NCBI RefSeq assembly: GCF_900115775.1
Contig: NZ_FOXS01000002.1
Span: 434,001 to 498,000 of the forward strand
From: Hymenobacter arizonensis
Lineage (GTDB): Bacteria > Bacteroidota > Bacteroidia > Cytophagales > Hymenobacteraceae
Direction: 5' to 3'
Length of the DNA stretch: 64,000 nucleotides
Shown piece after piece: positions 34,472 through 42,361 of the stretch. The notes beneath the pieces were generated by a model. The model was given only the letters and a program-made list of their open reading frames with translations, was not told where the DNA came from and searched no databases. The position numbers and the translations under genes are program-made. Within the stretch, counting starts at the first letter, position 1; every line of letters begins with the position of its first letter.

Positions 34472-35231
34472 CATTTCCCAGTGTGCGTGCCGCTAGGCAG
34501 AAGTTAGCTTTTGACGTTTTAGTCCCAAAATGGGAATTTAAGAACGGGCATAATTGGGCACCAGTGTCAAAGCCTACCGCCAGCTACTAATGAGGTGCCA
34601 GAGAGCTCATCCTTACCCTAGATTAACATCATCCATTTTATAATTAAAGATAAATACTGCTCATAATGAGTCGTTTGCAAATTAAGCTCAAGCATTCATC
34701 ATATCATCAACCTGTGTTAAAAGGATATAAATCATTAGATAAAAAATAAATATTACTTTATCTATAATGCCAACAAATCTTGTTTACATTTGAGGCAACA
34801 AACATTAAACAAAAAAGATGGCGACAGAATCATGCCTGGGCATTCATCAGAGATGTTCCGATTTTATCTGCTCATAACCAAGAGATTATTCATAAGTGAT
34901 TATGGAAGAGCAAAATTTCATCTTCCGACATTACTTATAATTATTTCAATAAAGCCAAAATCTCCTGCTCGCGTTTCCGTCATCCATTCGAATTAACCAA
35001 TGCAGGCCTTCTTTCCCATTATCGGAACATTCTTTGGTTTTTATAAAAGCCAAAGAACCCGCTCGCCGCCACTTTCGGGTGTCTTACCGACTGAAAGCCT
35101 ACTTCTGCTTAGGCTTGCCTAGCAGCACTTGGCAACGCCCGTCTGCCCATTCTGCTATTGCAATACCAACTGTTTGGTAGCCAACACTTACAATGTTAAC
35201 TTCCTGTTCATCACTTTTCACAATTTACCGC
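34472..35231. other. AT-rich intergenic island
   Basis: About 760 bases without a supported gene, clearly more AT-rich than the neighbours between 34620 and 34990. A perfect TAnnTTTG element (TACATTTG, 34785-34792) is followed by an ATG at 34818 opening a 19-codon frame (MATESCLGIHQRCSDFICS), which I do not call as a gene. It may be a regulatory RNA or leader region, or a relic of acquired DNA. A second stretch before 35232 is the upstream region of the next gene. Confidence 0.4.
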
Positions 35232-35909
35232 ATGTCTTTAACTGCTTACCCCTTTGACACGACTACTGGCGAATTATTGCCTGTTTACCGTGACGCCTAC
35301 CTCCGCGGCGATTTGTCGCGTGAGCATACCGCCCTGGTAGATGCCCATTTGAAAAAGCATGCCTCGCTGGGAAACGAGACCTGGCAGCGCTTCCACGACA
35401 TGCAGCTAACCGGCGAAAATGTGCAAGCCGTGGGCTGGATGCAGCGCCAGATTAACCTGGTGCGCACTTCGCCTCAGCGCGTGCGTCGCCAGGCGGCTTC
35501 CTTGGTGGCCGTGGCCGCCCTCATTGGCGGGGCCGTATTCGCCAACACTGCTCCCGCTACCAAAGCGGATACGGCCGACACTGCGGCAGAAACCACAGTA
35601 GAGGCCGCCGGGATGATGCGCATGACCACGGTGCGGGGCAAAATCTTGGACGAAAATGGCCGGCCGCTCATCGGTGCTACCGTTTTGGACAAAGTCAACT
35701 CCCGTGGGGTCACCACCGACGCCGAGGGCAACTATGCCATGTTGGTACCTGTGGACCAAGCGGTTATTCTGGCCTATGGCTACGGCGGCTATACCGGCGA
35801 GGACATCAAGGTCAATGGCAAACAGGTGGAGAACGTGACCCTCGTTCCCAACTACGAGTCGCGCGTCAAGCCCGCCCGCAAAGCCAAGCGCTGGTTCGCA
35901 TTTAACTAA
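35232..35909 (+). CDS. Membrane-anchored protein with C-terminal carboxypeptidase-regulatory domain
   Basis: A protein of 225 residues from ATG 35232 (the frame opens at 35193). The N-terminal cytoplasmic part (1-90) resembles an anti-sigma-like helical domain without the zinc ligands (YRDAYLRGDLSREHTALVDAHLKKHASLGNETWQRF). A single membrane helix (about 91-112, QAASLVAVAALIGGAVFANTA) is followed by an Ala/Thr-rich linker and a CarboxypepD_reg-like domain (about 135-215; RGKILDENGRPLIGATVLDKVNSRGVTTDAEGNYAMLV). The domain order suggests signal transmission from the periplasm, but no sigma gene is adjacent. The basic C-terminal tail is RVKPARKAKRWFAFN. Confidence 0.72.
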   Translation: MSLTAYPFDTTTGELLPVYRDAYLRGDLSREHTALVDAHLKKHASLGNETWQRFHDMQLTGENVQAVGWMQRQINLVRTSPQRVRRQAASLVAVAALIGGAVFANTAPATKADTADTAAETTVEAAGMMRMTTVRGKILDENGRPLIGATVLDKVNSRGVTTDAEGNYAMLVPVDQAVILAYGYGGYTGEDIKVNGKQVENVTLVPNYESRVKPARKAKRWFAFN

Positions 35910-36038
35910 TTGCTTCTTAACACCCTCTCGATTCGCGGAACGGGCACTCTTGGCCCCTAACCACCTATAATTTACTCCCGCATCGCCGGTCCGGCGCGGC
36001 TTTCCCACAACCCATTTTATTTCCAACTTATAGCTCTA

Positions 36039-36419
36039 ATGGCTTATTCAACCAATTCTCCTGCCGGCCAAGCCGTGCAAAATATCATCAACGATTTGCC
36101 GCAGCTCGTGGCCGTAGCCATCGTGGAAGTAAGCTCGGGCATGTGCCTCGCTTCGCACTCCAATTCGCCGTCGCTCAACCCCGAAACGGCTGCGGCTTAC
36201 AACACGGAAGTGGTGAAGCAAAAACAGAAAGCTATGTCGGCCCTGAAGCTCACGGGCGAGAAAATCGACGACATTCTCATCACCCTCACCAACCAGTTGC
36301 ACCTCATCAACTTGCTGGATGACGGCAAGAAATTCATTTACCTAGCGGTGAACTCGCGCGATACCAACCTGGCCATCGCCCGCGACGTGCTTCGCCAGCA
36401 GTCCGACCTCCTCAAGTAG
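36039..36419 (+). CDS. Roadblock/LC7-domain protein A
   Basis: A protein of 126 residues, all of one Roadblock/LC7 domain (longin-like alpha/beta fold): VQNIINDLPQLVAVAIVEVSSGMCLASHS, then EVVKQKQKAMSALKLTGEKIDDILITLTNQLHLINLL, KKFIYLAVNSRDTNLAIAR. The family includes MglB, the GAP of the MglA GTPase, and other dimeric regulators of small GTPases. No GTPase gene is adjacent. A paralogue of very similar pattern is encoded on the opposite strand just downstream (36494-36961), sharing one terminator hairpin. A scaffold or GTPase-regulator role is inferred only from the fold. Confidence 0.85.
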   Translation: MAYSTNSPAGQAVQNIINDLPQLVAVAIVEVSSGMCLASHSNSPSLNPETAAAYNTEVVKQKQKAMSALKLTGEKIDDILITLTNQLHLINLLDDGKKFIYLAVNSRDTNLAIARDVLRQQSDLLK

Positions 36420-36428
36420 AGCACAGTC

Positions 36429-36492
36429 GGCTCCTGCCGCCCACAAAAAAGGCCCCTCGCATGAGGGGCCTTTTTTGTGGGCGGTAGGAGCC
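36429..36492. terminator. Long bidirectional terminator between the Roadblock genes
   Basis: A 28-bp stem (GGCTCCTGCCGCCCACAAAA side against TTTTGTGGGCGGTAGGAGCC) with one mismatch, closing on GGCCCCTC-GCAT-GAGGGGCC. The A6 and T6 runs inside it give termination on both strands. The minus-strand gene stop (36494) is directly next to it. Confidence 0.88.
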
Positions 36493-36493
36493 A

Positions 36494-36961
36494 TTAAGCG
36501 GCAGCGTGGGCTTGGGAGCGTACTACTTCGCGCGCAATCCCGAGGTTGGTATCGCGCATGTTTACCATCAGGTGCAAAAATGTCCGATTGCCGGGCAGCA
36601 GGCGCAGAATGTGCCACTGCGTATTCAGAGTCACGAGAATGTCTTCGATGGCCTCCTCTTCTGCCAACCCCATTACTTGCAGCGCTTGCTGCTTTTGACG
36701 AATAACTTCGGCATTGTAGCCTGCGGCTTTGCCCGGCGCCAGTTTGCCGGGAATATGATGCGTAGCCAACAGTTTGCCCGACCGGAGCTCGACCACGGAT
36801 ACGGCCAGCAACTCGGGCAACTCGCGTTTGATGTTGGTCAACAACGCCCCAAACTGAGTTTTCTGCCCAGCGTTGATGCCAGAGTCGTACGTTATTTTCG
36901 GCGAGCCCGACTTCATATCACCTTCGCTGTTTAAAAACTGAGAGAGAAATGGGATTTTCAT
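36494..36961 (-). CDS. Roadblock/LC7-domain protein B
   Basis: A protein of 155 residues. An N-terminal extension of about 35 residues (MKIPFLSQFLNSEGD and so on) precedes a Roadblock domain: LPELLAVSVVELRSGKLLATHH, EVIRQKQQALQVMGLAEEEAIEDILVTLNTQWHILRLL, and FLHLMVNMRDTNLGIAREVV. It shares with protein A the blocks NAEV/NTEV-xxQKQxA, DILxTL and the MRDTNL/SRDTNL end, so the two are paralogues. It is convergent with protein A and could form a heterodimer with it (inference). An ATG at codon 16 would be an alternative start. Confidence 0.85.
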   Translation of the reverse strand: MKIPFLSQFLNSEGDMKSGSPKITYDSGINAGQKTQFGALLTNIKRELPELLAVSVVELRSGKLLATHHIPGKLAPGKAAGYNAEVIRQKQQALQVMGLAEEEAIEDILVTLNTQWHILRLLPGNRTFLHLMVNMRDTNLGIAREVVRSQAHAAA

Positions 36962-37010
36962 ATTAACCGTCCGTTCTCAGGCAAATACTTGAATTAACAG
37001 CCGCTACCCT

Positions 37011-38042
37011 TTACTGGTACTGAATATACAGCGGCGAGGGGTTGAGAGCGATGACCTCCTGGGGCGTCATGATGTGGTGGGGCTTGGGCCGGGCATCATA
37101 CTCGTAGAACAGCTTGAAGCCAGTGTATTGCACGGGCTCGTTCACGATGTAGTGCTGGTAAGAATCCTTCTTCAGGGTGGGGTCGCCGTGGCCGTCCATG
37201 TGCATCACAATCTGCACGCGCGGGTCGAGCTTGATGTTTTTGTAGTTGGAAATCATCTTGCGCGTGAAGCGGTGCACGGTGAGCACCTTGGGCGGCAGCT
37301 TGTTTTCGCTCACGATGCGGGCCAGGAAACTCACGGTGAAGTTCACGTCCTTCGCGTCGAGGGTGCCGATGCGCTGATTGGGGCGCACGCCGGGCATGGT
37401 AGACAGCGAGAATTCGGGGTCGATGCCGAGGTGAATGATGGGGTCCTTAAGGTACTTCTCTAGCTTGGGCAGTTCCACTTGCAGGGTGCTGTGGCCGGGC
37501 TGCACGTCCAGAAACAGAATGCAGTTGTGCTCCTTGGCCCAACTGATTACCTCCTCAATGGTGGCGTTGGAGTTCATCAGGCGCCACTTGCCATCTTTGC
37601 CGGGCGTGCCTTGGGCCGTGATGGTAACGTTGTGCAGCGCGGGCTGCACGCCCCGGCTGGGGTCGGCGGCGCGCCACTCGGCCAGCACCTTCTCAAACTT
37701 GCGGAACATCTGCTCCTTGGGCTCGCGGCCCAAAATGCCCATGCCCTTCGAGCGAATGTTGCCGTAGAATGCCACAATGCGCTTGCCTGGCAGGATGGCG
37801 CCCGGTAGTTGCCCGCTCTTCTTCATGATGGAGTCGGCCAGCAGCGAGTCGCGGCGGGCGACCTGCGCCCGAATCTGGGCGCTGTCGATAACGGCAGGCT
37901 TGGCGGCAGCGCCATCGGCTGCGACGCCGTTGACGGGCTCGCCTTCAACAGCACGGGTTTGGCAAGCGGGCAGGCTAGCGGCGGCCAGCAAGCTCAAGGA
38001 AGCGGCCACTACAGCGTGGCGTGGCAGGAGGGAAAAAAACAC
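37011..38042 (-). CDS. Lipoprotein of unknown function, possible TIM-barrel fold
   Basis: A protein of 343 residues with a lipobox (LPAC, Cys 27). After a linker, an alternating beta/alpha pattern has several aspartate-tipped strands (RIVAFYGNIRSKGMGILGR; ILFLDVQPGHSTLQVEL; PIIHLGIDPEFSL; VQIVMHMDGHGDPTLK), as in hydrolase TIM barrels. Strings like DVQPG and HMDGHG may be active-site loops. I recognise no named family; the sequence seems well conserved in character, so a true enzyme is plausible. It is expected in the envelope, attached by lipid. It is transcribed alone. Confidence 0.75.
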   Translation of the reverse strand: MFFSLLPRHAVVAASLSLLAAASLPACQTRAVEGEPVNGVAADGAAAKPAVIDSAQIRAQVARRDSLLADSIMKKSGQLPGAILPGKRIVAFYGNIRSKGMGILGREPKEQMFRKFEKVLAEWRAADPSRGVQPALHNVTITAQGTPGKDGKWRLMNSNATIEEVISWAKEHNCILFLDVQPGHSTLQVELPKLEKYLKDPIIHLGIDPEFSLSTMPGVRPNQRIGTLDAKDVNFTVSFLARIVSENKLPPKVLTVHRFTRKMISNYKNIKLDPRVQIVMHMDGHGDPTLKKDSYQHYIVNEPVQYTGFKLFYEYDARPKPHHIMTPQEVIALNPSPLYIQYQ

Positions 38043-38241
38043 TGAATAAATCTGAGTGAGAAGGCCAATACTACCCGCAAGTTAACCCCTTTTGACCGGT
38101 TGCTGTCGAGTCAAACGCAGAAAGGCCCCGGCCAACGGCGGAGCTTTTCGGGCGGTTTCTCTTGGGAGCGGGTTGCAGAGTGCCCGGAACCGAAAGTCCT
38201 GGCCTCTCGGCAAGCCACCTCTTATTTTTTGCAGAAAGGCC

Positions 38242-38451
38242 TTACCGAGTAAACTCGACGGGTACGGTGAAGGTGACGGATACTGGCTTACTGTCCTGTG
38301 TGCCCGGTGTGAAACGGGGCAATTCCCCCACGGCGGCCACCACTGCAGCGTCATGCATCGGGTCAGGCCATTTCACGACTTTAACTTGTTGGACTTGGCC
38401 CTCGCTATCGACGTAAATAGAGACAAATACCCGCCCTGCTTTTCAGTTAGT
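38242..38451 (-). pseudogene. Remnant of a TonB energy-transducer C-terminal domain
   Basis: The minus strand reads KAGRVFVSIYVDSEGQV, then QQVKVVKWPDPMHDAAVVAAV and GELPRFTPGTQDSKPVSVTFTVPVEF and a stop at 38242. This is the TonB_C pattern (V-V-D-GKV, PxFTPG, VP). A TGA lies just upstream of KAG and no N-terminal membrane part is present, so it is a 3' fragment of about 70 codons. The rest of 38043-38241 holds nothing I can assign. The remnant is next to CCCCTCTCC hairpins (38460-38557). Confidence 0.72.
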
Positions 38452-38459
38452 GGGAGCTA

Positions 38460-38557
38460 CGTTCGGCCCCCGACCCCCTCTCCAAAAAGTAGAGGAGCCG
38501 AACGATTCTGTTCTAGAACCCCCTGGCCCCCTCTCCCTCGGAGAGGGGGCCAGGGGG
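38460..38557. repeat. Two tandem CCCCTCTCC-type hairpins
   Basis: The first hairpin (38460-38503) has outer stem GTTCGGC / GCCGAAC and inner CCTCT / AGAGG. The second (38519-38557) has the stem CCCCCTGGCCCCCTCTCC with its complement around a 3-base loop, nearly 18 bp perfect. Both hold the same CCCCCTCTCC core, like small intergenic repeats found in related genomes. The second lies 56 bases from the end of the receptor gene on the other strand and could also end its transcript. Confidence 0.7.
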
Positions 38558-38612
38558 TGAGGCGCTTCGTTGAACGAAATCCACCTTTCTACTTTATCGA
38601 ATAATCAGCAAC

Positions 38613-41078
38613 CTACATCCCCAACCGACCACGCTCAGCCGCATTGCTGTTATTCTCAAGTCGCTTGGATTTCAAGTCAGTCTTACCAAAGTTGTAAGTG
38701 AAGGACAGGCGCACTTGGCGGGTGTCGTTGCGCATTTGCTGCGACGACACGAAGGGCACCACGCTGGACGACACGCGGGGATTGAGCTGGTAGAACAAGT
38801 CCACCACCGTAAGATTGAGCGAGGCGCGCTTCTCCCAAAAGGATTTTTTGACGCCCACCGACACGTAGGAATAGGGGCCAATATCAAACAAGCCATCGAA
38901 GGAGCCGGAGTTGTAGAGGCCGTACACCCGCGTCGACCAGCCCTTGCCGATGGTGAAGGTGTTGTCGCTGCTGGCGGTGAAATTCGTCTGGCTTTTGGTG
39001 TAGGGCGTGGCGGCGTCGAGCGGGTCGGGGAAGCGCAGCTGCTGGTAGATGACGCTGGCGCTGTTGTTCATGCTCCACCACTTGGTGGGGGTGAGGGGCG
39101 CGGTGAGCGTGGCGGTAGCCAGATGGCGCTGACGGAGGTTTTGGGTGGTGTTGACGAAGCGCAGGTTGGGCGCATCGTAGAGGTAAACCGATGAGATAGC
39201 CCCGGTGGTCTGGGTGTAGTTCAGCTGCAGGCTGTAGCTCTGGTAGAGGTTGTTCCAGGAGAAGCTGTGAGCGTATTCGGGCCGTAGGGAGGCGTTGCCG
39301 CGCATGGTGGTGTAGGTATCCAGGAACCGCTCGAAGGGAATGAGGCTCTCGTAGGCGGGCCGCTGAATGTTGCGAGCGTAGCCTAGCGAAGCCGTGTAGT
39401 TGTTGGAGGCCTTGTAGTCGGCTCGCACGTTGGGAAACAGGTTGAAGTAGCTCGAATCGATGCCGCTCACCACGGTGTAGCGCGTGTGCTCGGTGCGCAG
39501 GCCGCCCTGCAGGCTCAGCCGGCCAATGGTGTGGTTCAGGTTGAAGTAGCCGGCTGCTACCTGCTCCTGGTAGCCCACCTGGGAAAATGGTGTGAGGGCC
39601 TCGGGCTGCCAGGCGCCATCGCGCAGGCTCTCGGCCAGCTGGCGGCTTTGGTTGCGGGTGTCGGTGTACTTAAGGCCGGATTCGAGGCGGGTGGTGGGGT
39701 TCCAGGTTTTGGCATAATCGGCCGACCCGGTGAAGATGTGATACGTGGCCGGAATGAAGTTGCGGAAGGAGCTGGCGCGGCTCAGTGCATTGCCGGGGCC
39801 AGCTATTTCCTGGTCGAAGGACTGCTGCTGCTCGCTGCGGTAGGTGGCATAGTTGCCGCTGAGCAGCAGGTTGGAGCCCAAGCTGTCGAGGGTGTGCTTG
39901 TAGAACAGGGTGTAGTTGGTGAAGGCTTGTTTCAGCATTACCTCTTCCTGAATATTGCTGGTAGTGAGGCCCGCGGCTTGCGCGAGGTCGGCCCGGGCAA
40001 TGCCGGCGCCAGCGAGGCTTCCCGGCAGCCAATCCACGTCGAAGCCGACGGTGGTGCGGGCGCTGGGGTGGTAGTTGAGGCTGCTGTTGAAGCTGCCGTC
40101 GCGCGATACTTTGTTGAGGTTGCGCACCTGCCCGAGGGTGGCGGCAGGCTGGCGGCCCTCGTAGAGCGTGCGGCTGCCGGTGCCGCGCTCGAAGCCTTCG
40201 CGCCGGCTGAAGCTGCCGCTGGCGGCGAAGTCGAGCTTGGGGCTGCTCACCCGCAGGCCGCCGGTGAGGCCGGCGCCGGTGCGCTGGCCCTGGCGGAAGT
40301 TGGCGCCCACATTGGCAGTCCAGCCTAGCTCTTTGCTGCGCTTGGTGTAAATCTCGATGACACCGCCCGTGGCGTCGGCGTCGTACTTGGCCGAGGGGTT
40401 GCTGATGAGCTCAATGCGCTCAATCTGGTCGCCGGGCAGGCTGGCCAGCACAGTTTCGAGGCTGGTGCCGCGAGGCAGGCGCTTGCCGTTGAGCAGGATG
40501 AGGACGTTGCCCTTGCCCCGGAAGGTGAGGCGGCCGTCGACGAGCTGCACGGCGGGCGCCATGGCCAGGATGTCGTAGGCGCTGTTGCCGGCGGCCAGCA
40601 GGCTGTTGTCCACGTTCATCACTACACGGTCGGGCTTTTGCTCCAGCAGGGGCTTGCGGGCCATCACTACTACTTCGTCGAGGCGCTGGGCGGCAGCGGG
40701 CAGCGCCATGGTGCCCAGGTCGAGGGCGGGCGTGGCGGCGGCTACCTGCACGACCTGGGTATGAGGCGTGTAGCCCAGCTGCAGCACCTGCAGCTCGTAG
40801 CTGCCGGGCTTCACGGCCGGGAGGGTGAAGCGGCCGTTTTCATCGGTGAGCACGGCTTGCACCACTTTGGTTTCAGGGCCGGTGGCTTTCAGCACCACGT
40901 TGGCGAAGGGCAAGGCTTCCTGCTTTTGCTGGTCGAGGGCACGGCCGGTGAGGGTGGTTTGGGCCAGGGCGCCGGTGGTGGCCAACAGCCAGACCAGCAG
41001 CAGCGCTACCACGCGGTAGGCGGGGGCGGCAGGCAAAAGGGCGATGCTCAATTTCCGGGGGCGGGGCGAAGCAGTCAT
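38613..41078 (-). CDS. Outer-membrane TonB-receptor-like beta-barrel protein (OMP_b-brl_3 type)
   Basis: A protein of 821 residues from ATG 41078 (the frame opens at 41207). The signal peptide ends at GALAQ (about residue 40), then a CarboxypepD_reg-like domain (TGRALDQQKQEALPFANVVLKATG), a plug remnant (VMNVDNSLLAAGNSAYDILAMAPAV; LLNGKRLPRGTSLETVLASLPGDQIERIELISNPSAKYDADATGG) and a barrel that ends in VRLSFTYNFGKTDLK with a short tail. These barrels are TonB-receptor relatives often controlled by a neighbouring LytS/LytTR pair in Bacteroidota. That arrangement is seen here, divergent at 41206, with 127 bases between the starts. Confidence 0.85.
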   Translation of the reverse strand: MTASPRPRKLSIALLPAAPAYRVVALLLVWLLATTGALAQTTLTGRALDQQKQEALPFANVVLKATGPETKVVQAVLTDENGRFTLPAVKPGSYELQVLQLGYTPHTQVVQVAAATPALDLGTMALPAAAQRLDEVVVMARKPLLEQKPDRVVMNVDNSLLAAGNSAYDILAMAPAVQLVDGRLTFRGKGNVLILLNGKRLPRGTSLETVLASLPGDQIERIELISNPSAKYDADATGGVIEIYTKRSKELGWTANVGANFRQGQRTGAGLTGGLRVSSPKLDFAASGSFSRREGFERGTGSRTLYEGRQPAATLGQVRNLNKVSRDGSFNSSLNYHPSARTTVGFDVDWLPGSLAGAGIARADLAQAAGLTTSNIQEEVMLKQAFTNYTLFYKHTLDSLGSNLLLSGNYATYRSEQQQSFDQEIAGPGNALSRASSFRNFIPATYHIFTGSADYAKTWNPTTRLESGLKYTDTRNQSRQLAESLRDGAWQPEALTPFSQVGYQEQVAAGYFNLNHTIGRLSLQGGLRTEHTRYTVVSGIDSSYFNLFPNVRADYKASNNYTASLGYARNIQRPAYESLIPFERFLDTYTTMRGNASLRPEYAHSFSWNNLYQSYSLQLNYTQTTGAISSVYLYDAPNLRFVNTTQNLRQRHLATATLTAPLTPTKWWSMNNSASVIYQQLRFPDPLDAATPYTKSQTNFTASSDNTFTIGKGWSTRVYGLYNSGSFDGLFDIGPYSYVSVGVKKSFWEKRASLNLTVVDLFYQLNPRVSSSVVPFVSSQQMRNDTRQVRLSFTYNFGKTDLKSKRLENNSNAAERGRLGM

Positions 41079-41205
41079 TGCGTGGTTTATTTGGGGCAGG
41101 GAAGAATCTGGACCGAAGTACCGGCCCGGCTTCCCCAGCCAAAAGTTCTTTCGACCAAAGCCACCTCTACCACCACCAAAGTGCGCGCCGCGCCGCACTT
41201 TCTGC

Positions 41206-42318
41206 ATGCCCGAAGCCCCTCCCCTTTCTACCAGCTACCGGCCGCGCCTGAGCAACGGTGCCATCGCCGGGCTCATGCAGGTGCTGCTGTGGGTACTGCT
41301 GGCGGCGTTCTACTTCGCCTGGAACAACCGGCCCAACTTCAATTTCACCACCCCCGTGTGGCCGCTGGTGCTGCTGGAAATGGGCTTTGCCGTGCTGCTT
41401 TTCAACAGTTTGGTTTACCTCATTATTCCGCGCTGGCTGCTGCGGGGGCGCTACGTGCTGGCTCTGGCAGGCGGCTTGCTGCTGCTGCTAACCTACCAGT
41501 TTTGGTGGTACACGGGTATTCAACTCATCACGGCTCGCCTCCCGGTCACCTCCGACCTGCGGGTGCACCTGTTGGACTACTACCCAGAGGGGCCTTGGAA
41601 GCAGCTGAGTAGCATCACGGGCTTGGTCGACCTGTCCAAAGAAGTGCTGGCAACCACGCTGTTCCCCATTCTCGTGAGCTTCCTGGCCTACGCGCTAATA
41701 GTGGACCGCCGCCGCCTGGCCCTGGAGCGCAACCACCTGCGCCTCGAGCTCAGCTACCTCAAGGCCCAGCTTAACCCGCAGTTCTTGTTCAGCACCCTCA
41801 ACCAGCTCCACGGCCTCACCCGGACCCGCGACCACCGGGCCGGCGACGTGGTGCTGCACCTGGCCGACCTACTCCGCTACACCCTTTACGAAACCGACGC
41901 CGACCGCGTGCCCCTGGCCCGGGAGCTGGAATTTCTGGACGATTACCTCGCCCTCGAACGCCTGCGCCACCCCACGGCCAGCATTACCCACGAGGTAACG
42001 GGCACCGCCGCCTGGCAGCAGCTCGCGCCCCTGCTGCTCCACCCGTTTTACGAGCGGCTATTCGCCGGGCTCGAAACCGTAGCAGCCCCGGTAGTTATCA
42101 CCAGCACGGTGTACGTCGGGGCCGAGGAACTGACGCTGGTGCTCACCCGCGAACTGGGCCCAACCTCTCTCCTACCCTACTCCACCGAGGCGGCCGTGCT
42201 CGCCGCCCAGCGTCGCCTGCAGCTGCAGTACGCCGGCCGGCACGACCTGCAACTGCAGGAAGCTTCTGGCACCTTGCGGGTTCACCTTCGCCTTCAGCTG
42301 ACGCTTCATGACGGATAG
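41206..42318 (+). CDS. LytS-like pseudo-histidine kinase
   Basis: A protein of 370 residues from ATG 41206: four hydrophobic segments (about 20-38, 50-75, 84-108, 145-165), then the His_kinase domain. The phospho-acceptor position reads LKAQLNPQFLF, with Q192 where the family has His. The N-box reads PFYERLFAG rather than PF-ENAFKHG (R in place of Asn), and the GxGIxN box is missing. So it should neither bind ATP normally nor take a phosphate. The remaining helices (SYLKAQLNPQFLFSTLNQLHGL and LEFLDDYLALERLR) keep the dimer region. It is followed by an intact kinase and its regulator, likely one operon, and probably acts as a partner or sensor subunit (inference). Confidence 0.85.
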   Translation: MPEAPPLSTSYRPRLSNGAIAGLMQVLLWVLLAAFYFAWNNRPNFNFTTPVWPLVLLEMGFAVLLFNSLVYLIIPRWLLRGRYVLALAGGLLLLLTYQFWWYTGIQLITARLPVTSDLRVHLLDYYPEGPWKQLSSITGLVDLSKEVLATTLFPILVSFLAYALIVDRRRLALERNHLRLELSYLKAQLNPQFLFSTLNQLHGLTRTRDHRAGDVVLHLADLLRYTLYETDADRVPLARELEFLDDYLALERLRHPTASITHEVTGTAAWQQLAPLLLHPFYERLFAGLETVAAPVVITSTVYVGAEELTLVLTRELGPTSLLPYSTEAAVLAAQRRLQLQYAGRHDLQLQEASGTLRVHLRLQLTLHDG

Positions 42319-42361
42319 CCTCTCTACTGCGAGGGCCTGGTGACCGAAATACACGCCCCGC

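Noticed and set aside
34790..34996. A 68-codon plus-strand frame in the AT-rich island
   Set aside because: The frame begins with a weak start inside the promoter-like box and its protein has no family likeness; it is more likely a chance frame in AT-rich sequence.
38092..38604. A 170-codon plus-strand frame upstream of the barrel gene
   Set aside because: It runs antisense through the TonB_C remnant and both CCCCTCTCC hairpins; the remnant explains the coding-like signal.
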